Assembly (NCBI GenBank): GCA_016708025.1
Contig: JADJGQ010000002.1
Location: 434,001-498,000, forward strand
DNA length: 64,000 nt
Direction of reading: 5' to 3'
Origin: a bacterium
Lineage (GTDB): Bacteria; Zixibacteria; MSB-5A5; GN15; FEB-12
Of this stretch, positions 52,393-60,961 are shown one piece after another; within the stretch, counting starts at the first letter, position 1; the number at the start of each line of letters is the position of its first letter. The notes under the pieces were generated by a model. That model searched no databases and was not told where the DNA came from. It saw only the letters and a list, made by a program, of their open reading frames with translations. The position numbers and the translations under genes are program-made.

Positions 52393-52626
52393 ACTATTAG
52401 CTCTCTCCTTGCCCTTTGCGGATTCCCGGCGCTTATCCGCCTTTAGCGACCACTTTGTACTCTTTTTCACTTGGAGTATACACAATATCCCGATTTCTGG
52501 CAACAGGGGGAGTCGACCAAATCATGGAAATTCAGTAGCTTTTCCATAGAATAAACCAACCTGCGCCCAGACCTGTTTTGTCGCCGAATCCCAAAAGAAA
52601 ATGGGTAATCGTGACTACGTTTTTGC

Positions 52627-52655
52627 TTGACATTGCCGATATACTTAGTTAGTTA
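52627..52655 (+). promoter_or_regulatory. Promoter of the tetR gene, -10 inside an operator
   Basis: TTGACA at 52627-52632 and TAGTTA at 52650-52655 are spaced by 17 bases, and the -10 lies inside the palindrome at 52648-52667. Repressor binding would block polymerase, so autorepression is expected. Confidence 0.6.
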
Positions 52656-52667
52656 ACGATAACTAAC
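52648..52667. promoter_or_regulatory. 20-bp palindromic operator upstream of tetR
   Basis: GTTAGTTA-ACGA-TAACTAAC has two perfect 8-bp arms around a 4-base spacer. It closely matches the palindrome at 53308-53327 (GTTAGTGA-ACAC-TCACTAAC), which precedes the decaheme cytochrome gene. The pair is best explained as binding sites for the TetR protein encoded between them. Confidence 0.8.
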
Positions 52668-52671
52668 AATT

Positions 52672-53268
52672 ATGCGTACCGCAGCAATTGACAGAAAAGC
52701 CCAGATCATCCAGGAAGCTACCCGGCTTTTTGGAGCTGAAGAATACGATCGAGTCACCATCAAACAACTCGCCCAGAGTTGTGGTGTCACCGAACCGGCT
52801 ATCTATCGCCATTTTGAATCCAAAGAAGCGATCTACGAAGAAGTTCTGCTCTCTCTGAGAAGTCGACTCGACACCAAAGAGATATTCGCCGATCTGACAA
52901 ATTCCGACGATATCGAACAGATCCTCGGTCGTCTGGCGCACCATGTCATTGATTGTTTTGTCGCCAATCCGGAAATTCATCGCCTTTTGCTGTATTCTAC
53001 ACTCCGTGACCACGCTAGCGGCAAGCAGGTGTTCGATGCCATTCGAGGGACGTACGTGCGCTTCCTCACCCTACAGCTTGACCGTCTCCACGCCAGCGGT
53101 ATGATCATCGCCAAGAACAACGAGATCACCGCTCGCTGCTTTATCGGGATGGTTTTTGACTGCGCGCTCAGTGTCACTGTCTGGAAAGGCATGCTTGGTA
53201 AGAGTTATCAACCGGCCGATGTCATAGAAAACAATATCCCGATCTACTCTCGGGGGCTAAAGAAGTAG
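52672..53268 (+). CDS. TetR-family transcriptional regulator
   Basis: The 198-residue protein has an N-terminal TetR helix-turn-helix (KAQIIQEATRLFGAEEYDRV, then VTEPAIYRHFESKEAIYEE) and a variable ligand-binding C-terminal domain. It should repress its own gene and the adjacent cytochrome-porin genes through the two matching 20-bp palindromes. The ATG lies only 5 bases after the operator, with no Shine-Dalgarno. The ligand that releases it is unknown; redox state, an electron acceptor or a lipid are possibilities. Confidence 0.88.
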   Translation: MRTAAIDRKAQIIQEATRLFGAEEYDRVTIKQLAQSCGVTEPAIYRHFESKEAIYEEVLLSLRSRLDTKEIFADLTNSDDIEQILGRLAHHVIDCFVANPEIHRLLLYSTLRDHASGKQVFDAIRGTYVRFLTLQLDRLHASGMIIAKNNEITARCFIGMVFDCALSVTVWKGMLGKSYQPADVIENNIPIYSRGLKK

Positions 53269-53307
53269 CTGTAATCGGCTTAAATGCATTCAGCTCAATT
53301 ATAGATA

Positions 53308-53327
53308 GTTAGTGAACACTCACTAAC
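53308..53327. promoter_or_regulatory. 20-bp palindromic operator upstream of the cytochrome operon
   Basis: GTTAGTGA-ACAC-TCACTAAC has perfect 8-bp arms and lies 16 bases before the cytochrome ATG, close to a TATAGA -10-like element at 53300-53305. It shares 8-4-8 geometry and most bases with the site at 52648-52667. Confidence 0.8.
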
Positions 53328-53342
53328 CTCAATGGAGGAGTA

Positions 53343-54296
53343 ATGGAGAACCGAAGAAGAAGGATCCCCGGTCGTTCCGGACCCCTGATTCTCATTGCAG
53401 CAGTTCTCATTCTGCTGGGAGGATCAGCTTCGACGACCTGGGCACAGGGAATCGCCAACTCGACATGCGCTCAATGCCATACCGAAGTTAGTGATTCTTT
53501 TCACAATTCACCCCATGGGAAGTTCTTCAGTGATGATGCCGGGCTCCGCGACAATAGTTGCGAAACCTGCCATGGTCCTGCGACTGCCCATATCGAGTCC
53601 GGAGACCCGAAGGACATTATCAATCCTTCGAAGGTCGAAGGATCGAACGGCAATGAGCTCTGTCTTACTTGCCACAACAGCGGTCACATGGCTGATTGGT
53701 CCGCCTCCAGTCATAGCGCCGGCGATGTAAGCTGTGCTTCGTGCCATAAGGTACACAGCACTGAGGGAGTCTCTCTGAAGAAGAGTTCTCCGGCTCTTTG
53801 CTACGACTGCCACGCCGATGTTCGCTCGGCTTCGATGTTGCCCTCGCATCACCCGATCGCCGAAGGAAAGATCGATTGCCTCGACTGCCACGGGGTCCAT
53901 GGTGAGACTCCGCGTATGGCTATGGAACCGACTGGCCGCGAGCTCTGCTTCAGTTGTCACGCAGACAAAGAAGGCCCGTATGCTTTTGAGCATGCGCCAG
54001 TGATGGAAGATTGTTCGATCTGTCACTCGCCGCATGGCACAGTCGCCGACAACCTGCTGAAACAAGCCGAACCGGCGCTCTGCCTTAGTTGCCATTCCAT
54101 GCACTTCCACGCCTCTGTCGAAAGTGTAGATGGTGCGTTCACCGACCCGATGAATCGCTCACGGGACGGCGTCTCCACTCCCGACGGATGGAAGCTTGGC
54201 ATGCTGACGAAATGCACCCAGTGTCACACCCAGATCCACGGCTCTGATCTGCCCTCACAGGCAGCCTCAACCGGCGGTAAGGGATTAACCAGATAA
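53343..54296 (+). CDS. Decaheme c-type cytochrome (MtrA/DmsE/PioA type)
   Basis: The 317-residue protein has a signal peptide (about 1-36) and ten CxxCH heme motifs (CAQCH, CETCH, CLTCH, CASCH, CYDCH, CLDCH, CFSCH, CSICH, CLSCH, CTQCH) spread over the mature chain, the exact number of MtrA. It is a periplasmic electron carrier that spans an outer-membrane porin. GGAGGAG precedes the ATG. The porin gene follows 10 bases later, making the classic MtrA-MtrB pair for extracellular electron transfer. No outer-face cytochrome (MtrC-like) is in the window. Confidence 0.93.
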   Translation: MENRRRRIPGRSGPLILIAAVLILLGGSASTTWAQGIANSTCAQCHTEVSDSFHNSPHGKFFSDDAGLRDNSCETCHGPATAHIESGDPKDIINPSKVEGSNGNELCLTCHNSGHMADWSASSHSAGDVSCASCHKVHSTEGVSLKKSSPALCYDCHADVRSASMLPSHHPIAEGKIDCLDCHGVHGETPRMAMEPTGRELCFSCHADKEGPYAFEHAPVMEDCSICHSPHGTVADNLLKQAEPALCLSCHSMHFHASVESVDGAFTDPMNRSRDGVSTPDGWKLGMLTKCTQCHTQIHGSDLPSQAASTGGKGLTR

Positions 54297-54306
54297 GGAG
54301 AATGCT

Positions 54307-56484
54307 ATGAAACAGTTATTCATTTTCGCGCTCCTTCTTCTGGTTGTGGCCTCTGTTGCCTCCGCCCAGGAAAAGGAATCCTATTCGCTCTGGTTGGGCT
54401 CTCATTATACCAGCTTCAGCGACTACCAGAAAAAGGTCGCCGAGTTCAACAAAGGGTCCGAAGAGTGGCTGCCCGAAATGCGCCTGATCTATCTGTCGCA
54501 GGGTGAAAACAGCATCTTCCGACTCGATGGTCATTACTTTGATGATCAAAACATCGACGGCAAACTGGAGACCAGGATCGGCCAGAGCTTCAGCGGGACT
54601 TTCCAGTACCGCTCGCTGACCAATCAGTCCGGCCAGGACTTGCTCTCCAATCTTTCCGCTCGCGAATGGCTGACCACTCGCCCCGGTGGGAAGATCCTCA
54701 CTTCCGAACTGCTTGATGCCGGCGCTGACTATTCTACCCATCGGGAAGAATTGCAGAGCCGCGTGGAAGCCCGCCTCTCCAAACGGAATGATATCCGACT
54801 CCTGATCGCCCATCGGATGATCATGGAAGAAGGATCCGAGCAGAAGTTGCAGACCGACCACTGCTTCTCCTGCCATTTGACTTCACAGAGTGCCGCTGTT
54901 GACCGGCGCACTCACCAATTGGAGACCGGACTGAAAGGTGATTTCGGCGGCTACAATGTCGGATACACCTTCGCCTATCGGCAGTACAACCCGCGTCACC
55001 AGGAGACTTACTCCTACTATGACCCGGCCAAACATCCGGTGAACGGCAGCAATGCCGCCGAGTTTGGATCGCGTCTCGTGTTCAGCGATACGGTACTTCC
55101 GTACGGCATTGAACCAAAAACCGAGAAGATCGGCCACAAGGTGAAGGTAAGCGGAAAAGTAGGCGAGGGACGGATCTCCGGTTCGCTCGGCTATCATACC
55201 GCTACCAACGAAAACACCGATCTCTCCACCAAAGCGATCAGCGGTGCCCTGAACTACACGCGTTCGCTTTCTCCGCGCACTCGTCTGATCGCACGTGCCA
55301 GTGCCGTCAGACAGCGCGGCGATGATCCGTACATCGACCTCCCGTCCTATCGTCGCGGTACCACCAACGGACCGATAGTCGACTTCGACTTCATTCGCTA
55401 CTCCGCGCTCGACCGTCTCGATGCACGCGGTAGCCTGGAGTTGATCACACGATTGAATCCGCGGACCACCGTATCATTCCTGGCCGGTCTGAACCGGATC
55501 GATCGCTATGACTATGTCGATTTCGAAGGGAACAACCTGACCACCAAGTTTTTTGGACAGGCCAAGCTCCGCTGGCGCAAGAGCAATGCCATGACCGCAT
55601 CGCTTAAGTACCGCTTCGAGATGATCTCTGATCCGTTCAGCTCCAGTCGCGGTCTGTTCGAGGCTTCCGGTCGCGAAATACTGCACACGCTGGATTCAAC
55701 CGCGCCGATCAACCCGCTGGTCTTTTATTTCCAGCGCGAAGATCTCCGCTACCAGGCGATCACGACCCAGCCGACCTCGGCCCATCAGTTCGATCTCAGT
55801 GTGGACTGGATCCCATCGCCCAAAGCGAATCTGCATGCGGCGATCAAAGGTTCGTTCGACAAAAATGGCGACCTTGACTCACTCGATGTCAAGCATTCGT
55901 CTTTCATGCCGAATCTGAACCTGACCCTGATGCCGTCACCGCAGTGGTCGATGAATCTGGGGTATACGTTTAATCATTCGACAGCGCGACTGCCCGTATC
56001 GATCGCGCTCTTCGATGGCTGAGCAGGTCAACTCGTTAGCGACACCGTGGGTGTCGCCCCGAACTTGACCATCCGTCAGAAACATTATGGCTCGACCAAT
56101 GCCATGACCGACTACACGACCGATGCGCACACGGTCTATCTCTCAGCCAATTTCATTCCCACCAGCAAAGCCCGCCTGCATGGCACGCTCAGTTATGTCG
56201 CCTCGACAGCAGCTCTTGATGTCGTCGAGATGCCCGATGTTACCGAGCAACTGCAGGGAGACCTGACCCACCAGGACTTCACTTTCCTGGAAATGGACAG
56301 CTACTCCGACCTTGATTACAAACTGCTGCAGTTGTCGCTGGGGCTGGAATTGAAACTCTCGCAGGGTCTGACCTGGACGGCCGATACCGATTACGCCGAC
56401 CTGACAGACGATGCGGCCTATGTGTACGGAAATGAATCGGGATCGATCTTCATGATCCGCTCCGGATTCCGTTTCGACTTTTAG
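54307..56484 (+). CDS. MtrB/PioB-type outer-membrane porin with in-frame UGA
   Basis: The frame from 54307 stops at TGA 56020-56022 (codon 572), but the same frame continues without another stop for 154 codons to 56484 and ends GFRFDF, the terminal Phe of a barrel protein. The whole reads as one 725-codon porin with a signal peptide (about 1-20). Codon quality and barrel-strand pattern (TVYLSANFIPTSKARLHGTL) are the same on both sides. The protein also has CFSCH at 186-190, unusual for a porin. It would hold the decaheme cytochrome in the outer membrane. A nonsense mutation, a base error or UGA recoding are possible; as written the product is 571 residues and lacks its last strands. Confidence 0.75.
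56039..56057 (+). promoter_or_regulatory. Hairpin 17 bases downstream of the in-frame UGA
   Basis: GCGACACC at 56039-56046 pairs perfectly with GGTGTCGC at 56050-56057, loop GTG. The loop begins 25 bases after the UGA and starts with G, within the usual spacing of bacterial SECIS elements. The loop is short and no bulged U is present. Confidence 0.45.
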
Positions 56485-56514
56485 TCTCCTGCCCAAGGGG
56501 ACCGCTCTCAAAGA

Positions 56515-56549
56515 AAAAGCCGCGCTCCCGTCCGGGGAGCGCGGCTTTT
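56515..56549 (+). terminator. Terminator of the cytochrome-porin operon
   Basis: AAAAGCCGCGCTCCC pairs with GGGAGCGCGGCTTTT across a short loop, followed by CATAT. It is a strong intrinsic terminator 30 bases after the porin stop. This supports transcription running to the full-length end. Confidence 0.85.
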
Positions 56550-56774
56550 CATATATCTGTCTTGCTAACTATAAGATATGATAAACCTTTCGCCCCAAAT
56601 GTTCCGTCAGTTCCTGCGCTTGCCCTCTTCTCAATCACCGACCGATCATCTCAATTACGCGAGAGTGTGAACTGTCGGTCCTCTAGCTTTGAGAAGTGCG
56701 GCGGGTCACACGATCGTACCTTCGCAAATCCGCATACTGCAGATCGACGGCGACGGCAGGAGAATCTGCAACAA

Positions 56775-57056
56775 TCATGGCATCGGGATATCCCACATCG
56801 CATATGCCCAACATAGCCCGGCAATCATGATCACTGCTGCAACAAAGTATCTTCTTAGCCGGAGCTTATCACCTAATATGCCCCAAACGCTTAGCAACAG
56901 GATTGGTACTTCAAGGAATGGAGCAACGAGGATGGAAGCAAAAACTACCGCCAAAGGAAATGCGCCGTGATAGAGGTCAACGACGGCAGCCCAAAGTATG
57001 ACGACTAAAAGTATAAGAACCAGGGTAAGAAAACTTGCCCGAATGAACCTGATCAT
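56775..57056 (-). CDS. Small hypothetical membrane protein (93 aa)
   Basis: The product is almost entirely hydrophobic with three helices (about 6-27, 31-60 and 66-86). It lies downstream of the BMC gene on the same strand, separated by 36 bases. No domain is recognised, and the low sequence complexity makes it a weak call. Confidence 0.45.
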   Translation of the reverse strand: MIRFIRASFLTLVLILLVVILWAAVVDLYHGAFPLAVVFASILVAPFLEVPILLLSVWGILGDKLRLRRYFVAAVIMIAGLCWAYAMWDIPMP

Positions 57057-57092
57057 GAACTGCTTACCCGTCCGTTGCAGCTCCGGAGACCG

Positions 57093-57662
57093 CTAGCCGA
57101 TCTGCTTTATCGCCTCCAGCAACTGCTGCTTGTTCGCCATCGAGATCTGACGTCCCTGTATCGGCAATCCCGCCAATCCCCGCGCATACTGACGTAACTT
57201 CGACACCGGGAGCGCCTCAAGCTGCTCCATCGACATTGACCCGGACAGCGACTTGGGCGAGGATACCGCCGGAGCAGCCTGCGGTGTGACCGTCTGACGG
57301 ACCGGAGCGGCAACCACCACTTTTGGTTTGCGCCCTCTGGTCGCACCAGTCGCTTTTTTGGTCACAGGAGCCGACGCCACCACCGGTCTGCTCCGCTTTG
57401 GCGTGACCACACTCGCAAGTTTACCTTCGCGATGCGGGATGATCCGCGCACAGATAAGACTCCCCGACTGTTGTGCCGCATGTGCTCCCGCCTCGATCGC
57501 CGCACGTACCGCCGGCATATCCCCCTCGATCTTTACCACCACAAACGAGGCATCGATCAATGTCACCGAACTGACCGATGCGGTGGCAGCCTGTGATGCG
57601 GCAGTCGAGGCTTCCATCGCCCCGGCCAGATTGGTCGTCTCTATCAATCCCAGTGCGTCCAT
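57093..57662 (-). CDS. BMC-domain shell protein with C-terminal helical extension
   Basis: The start at 57662 (MDALGLIETTNLAGAMEAST) is the typical beginning of a bacterial microcompartment shell subunit; a longer frame to 57788 is unsupported. The BMC domain is about 1-82, ending in ICARIIPHREGKL. A Pro/Ala/Lys/Val-rich linker follows (83-140), then a compact segment SMEQLEALPVSKLRQYARGL that resembles a SAP/Rho-N-type helix-extended-helix (144-189). No other microcompartment gene is in the window. Shell proteins with C-terminal extensions may recruit cargo or bind other molecules. Co-transcription with the small membrane gene is possible. Confidence 0.8.
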   Translation of the reverse strand: MDALGLIETTNLAGAMEASTAASQAATASVSSVTLIDASFVVVKIEGDMPAVRAAIEAGAHAAQQSGSLICARIIPHREGKLASVVTPKRSRPVVASAPVTKKATGATRGRKPKVVVAAPVRQTVTPQAAPAVSSPKSLSGSMSMEQLEALPVSKLRQYARGLAGLPIQGRQISMANKQQLLEAIKQIG

Positions 57663-58095
57663 TCGTCCGTTTTCCCGTCTTAGGCTGATTGGTTGTTCGG
57701 GAGCAAATATAGCGGAGCAGGAGCGTGTCGCCATTAAATAATTAACCGCCTGCACTCCCCTCGAGTACAGACGGTTTCGATACACCAAAGAAAAGAGGAC
57801 CTTCTAAGCACCAACACAGCGCTCAGGAGTAAAAATGACATAACCTGTTATAGCAATGCGTGTGCCCGTCACTGTCCGCAATCGCACGCACGTCGTAACT
57901 CATTGTGAGATTGAAAGATAATCGAGTCGACTCTCGGACTTGAAAATCGCCCCCCTCAAAAACTCGTACGTTTATACGACCCGGCCCCAATAAAAAACGG
58001 TAAGTGCCTCTCTACGAAACACTTACCGCAACCAAGGAGAACTAACTTAAATCGTACTAATTCACGATTACTTCATCGGTTGTAACTCGCACGAC
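57663..58095. other. Intergenic stretch with no gene
   Basis: The stretch separates the BMC gene from the sigma-54 regulator. It is AT-rich in part, carries the regulator's terminator and presumably the BMC promoter. No coding frame or RNA gene was seen. Confidence 0.5.
57991..58028 (-). terminator. Terminator of the sigma-54 regulator gene
   Basis: On the minus strand CGGTAAGTG and CACTTACCG form a 9-bp stem with a 13-base loop followed by TTTTTTATT, 68 bases after the regulator stop. Confidence 0.8.
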
Positions 58096-60339
58096 TTAAT
58101 GCAATGTCGCGTTTGTCCCATACCGTTTCAGCTTCATCCGAACCGTCGCTTCGTGCACTCCCAACAGACGAGCCGCCTCGCACTTGTTGCCGTGCGCCGC
58201 CATCAACGCATCCATGATGAGCTGACGCTCATATTCTTCGACCCGATCAAACAGATTCCCTTTACCGGGAGCCTGCTTCGCCGGAGCGAACATCGTACGA
58301 GCCAACTCAACCAGATCCCCTTCCGCGACCATCTGCGCCATCACTTCAAGCCGCTTCACCTTGTTATCCAGCTCGCGGATATTCCCCGGCCATTCGTATT
58401 CGAGGAATTGGCGAACCAATTCTGCCGGAAGTTTCTGATCGGGCGAACTCATCTTCCGCTTGCACATGAACGTCTGCAGCAACAACGGAATATCCTCTTT
58501 CCGCTCGCGAAGCGGCGGGATTTGGAAAGACAAACCGCACAGCCGATAGTAGAGGTCCCGACGGAACGTCCCCTGTTCGACCATCGTCTCAAGATTCCGA
58601 TTCGTCGCCACCACGATCTTCACATCCAATTCGATCTCATGCGTGCCGCCCAGCGGCGTCACACGACGGCGCTCCAGCACGGAGAGCAGTTTCACCTGCA
58701 AGGACAGCGGCATATCGCCGATCTCATCGAGCAACAGCACGCCGCCATTGGCCGCGACAAAAAGCCCATCCTTGTGTGCATCGGCTCCCGTAAAGGCTCC
58801 TTTGCGATAGCCGAATAACTCGGACTCAAGCAACGTCTCCGGGATCGAGGCGCAGTTGATCGCCAGGTAGCGCGTTCCCGGTCTGACTATGCTATGGAAA
58901 TAGCGCGCCAGGTGATCCTTGCCGACACCGGTCTCACCGGTCAACAAGATCGGCAGGTCGGAGCGACCCAGGATCGGGATCTGCGACTTAAATTGCTTGA
59001 TCCGATCACACTCGGTGATGTAATCGATCTCGACAGAGGAAGCGTTCACCGGCCCAATGGTCGGGACATCGACTCGATCATCCTGCTGGTGGATCAGCCG
59101 CCCGATCTCTTCATGTTTTCTCACCATGTGACAGCGAGCATAGAATTCTTCCGCTCGGAAAAGATAGGTCATCCGCTCACGTGGAGAGAATGCGGTCGAA
59201 CAACCGGCGGCCACCAATGCCTCCGCTTTTTCCCACCGCACGCCGGATTCAGCCAGAAGGTCAAGCGCTCGCTTGAACGCGGCGACCGATTCTTCCTTCT
59301 GCTCATTCATCTCGGCTATTTGCGCTTTCAGTTTCCAGAGCGCGCCGGTCTCGACTTTGTCATCCGACTTCGCGAAGATCGGTGTCGCTTTGGCGACATA
59401 GCGCTGCGCCACCCGATGATTTTTCATCCGGATCGCCAGCTCCGCCAAATGACGCATCACCCGACCCGCCAGCGTCGTATTCGGGCCGATCTCTTCGGCC
59501 AGGTGGAGCGCATGCTCCAGCGAATGACGCGATTCCTCGAGACGTCCCGCCCGATACTGCAGCTCGCCAAGATACGTGAAATAGATCACTTCATCCCGCT
59601 TGCTCACATTGATCAGGATGCGCGGATACGCTTCACCGAGCGCCTGCTCGGCCGCGACATAGTCGGCCTGCTGTATGTTCACGTACGCCAACGACAGATA
59701 GGCGCGCGCGACTTCGATCTGATCTCCCAGCTCGACCGACAGATCGATGTTCATTCGGAGGTGACGTTCAGCCTCCGCCAGATCACCGGTAAACGTATGG
59801 ATTCGTCCGATATTCCCCATCATGAAGGCGAGCTTTTTCTTGTCGCCGATCTTCTGGGCGATCTCCACCGCATCCATCAGAACCGCCAGTGCATTCCGAT
59901 AATCCGTCTGGCGATAATACAATCCCGCCAGATGGTTAAGCGCACGGCTCTGTCCTTCGAGATGATCCTTGCGACGGAAGATCGATTCAGCATCCCGGAA
60001 CGCCTTTTCCGACTCTTTCAACTGACCCTGATCACGCAGAATGCCGCCTAGCGTCACAAAGTTCTCGGCCATCAGGAGTGAGTCTCCTTCGGCCGCGATC
60101 ATTGCTTGCGCCAGACGCGCCACTCTGAGTGCCAACGGGTAGTTGCCGAGAGACGCATAGGCGGTTGCGGCACGGTGTAGAACCGTACCCGCTGCCAATC
60201 CACCCACCTCATCCAGTAACGAGCGGTGCAGCTCGTACTGCTTCACGACAGCGGCAAAATCTCTTTGTTCGAGAAGCCCTGCCATGAAATGGGCGATGGA
60301 TTCGCAGAATCCCTGGCCTGTGGTTTCATGCATCTTCAT
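58096..60339 (-). CDS. TPR-sensor sigma-54-dependent transcriptional activator
   Basis: The 747-residue protein has an N-terminal array of TPR repeats (about 15-400; for example EKAFRDAESIFRRKDHLEGQ and ALNHLAGLYYRQTDYRNAL), then a sigma-54 AAA+ domain (about 445-675) with Walker A GETGVGKD, GAFTGA and Walker B LLLDEIGDMP. A Fis-type helix-turn-helix (KCEAARLLGVHEATVRMKLK) ends the chain. The GAFTGA loop is intact, so it should remodel sigma-54 polymerase. TPRs replace the usual receiver or GAF sensor. A small exported protein gene precedes it by 13 bases on the same strand and is likely in its operon. Confidence 0.9.
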   Translation of the reverse strand: MKMHETTGQGFCESIAHFMAGLLEQRDFAAVVKQYELHRSLLDEVGGLAAGTVLHRAATAYASLGNYPLALRVARLAQAMIAAEGDSLLMAENFVTLGGILRDQGQLKESEKAFRDAESIFRRKDHLEGQSRALNHLAGLYYRQTDYRNALAVLMDAVEIAQKIGDKKKLAFMMGNIGRIHTFTGDLAEAERHLRMNIDLSVELGDQIEVARAYLSLAYVNIQQADYVAAEQALGEAYPRILINVSKRDEVIYFTYLGELQYRAGRLEESRHSLEHALHLAEEIGPNTTLAGRVMRHLAELAIRMKNHRVAQRYVAKATPIFAKSDDKVETGALWKLKAQIAEMNEQKEESVAAFKRALDLLAESGVRWEKAEALVAAGCSTAFSPRERMTYLFRAEEFYARCHMVRKHEEIGRLIHQQDDRVDVPTIGPVNASSVEIDYITECDRIKQFKSQIPILGRSDLPILLTGETGVGKDHLARYFHSIVRPGTRYLAINCASIPETLLESELFGYRKGAFTGADAHKDGLFVAANGGVLLLDEIGDMPLSLQVKLLSVLERRRVTPLGGTHEIELDVKIVVATNRNLETMVEQGTFRRDLYYRLCGLSFQIPPLRERKEDIPLLLQTFMCKRKMSSPDQKLPAELVRQFLEYEWPGNIRELDNKVKRLEVMAQMVAEGDLVELARTMFAPAKQAPGKGNLFDRVEEYERQLIMDALMAAHGNKCEAARLLGVHEATVRMKLKRYGTNATLH

Positions 60340-60352
60340 ATCGTTCCTACCC

Positions 60353-60715
60353 TTAGTTGGCTTGAGTTTTCGTCGAGGTCGGCGTGTTGCCAGTCGACGT
60401 CGTCGTCTCTCCCGTCGGGATACTCGGCCGTTCCCATCTCTTTGAGATGAAATGCTGCAGGAAACGATTGGCGAAATAGTCTACGACAAAAATTCCGGTC
60501 GTCGCGGAGATCGACGGACGATTCGTGATCGTGCCACCGTTCGTTCCGGTTCCGCCGCCGGTGTCGTCACCACCCCAGGGATGGTCATCGGTCGAACCAC
60601 CTGACCCATTGGTGATGTCGGTGATCTCGTACGGGCGTGACTTCGATTGACCTGGGTCAACCGTCATCGCCACGAACAACATCGCCAGTGCTAAAATGGT
60701 CAAAACCTTACGCAT
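60353..60715 (-). CDS. Small exported Gly/Thr-rich protein
   Basis: The start at 60715 (MRKVLTILALAMLFVAMTVD) gives a clear signal peptide ending near PGQSKS. The 120-residue product continues with a Gly/Asp/Thr-rich middle (GGSGSTDDHPW-like, many GG) and a basic hydrophobic segment (DYFANRFLQHFISKRW) before a Thr-rich tail. A longer frame upstream lies partly over the O-antigen ligase start. Its stop is 13 bases before the sigma-54 regulator gene. The role is unknown; it could be a secreted or surface peptide monitored by the TPR regulator. Confidence 0.65.
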   Translation of the reverse strand: MRKVLTILALAMLFVAMTVDPGQSKSRPYEITDITNGSGGSTDDHPWGGDDTGGGTGTNGGTITNRPSISATTGIFVVDYFANRFLQHFISKRWERPSIPTGETTTSTGNTPTSTKTQAN

Positions 60716-60961
60716 GATACGAACTCCTTGGTTATAAGAGTTTGAAAGCCTTGCGTGCGCAAAGCATACTTGTCCTGACGGAGAGGGGTGAGGGGTGGTG
60801 AAGGTCAGTTGCCTTTCCTTCATGCTTAAATATACCCCGTTCCCCCCATGGGTGTCAAGGCTTAAAGTGGACCCGGACACTGAGATTACACGACCTGCCG
60901 GAGTGAGAATGCCTCCGACGATGAATTGACCGGCCGCGCTGATTTGGCTATCTTCATAGAA

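Noticed and set aside
60716..60961. Sigma-54 (-24/-12) promoter before the small exported protein
   Set aside because: No convincing TGGCAC-N5-TTGC match; only an imperfect TTGCG/CGCAA dyad near 60750 was seen.
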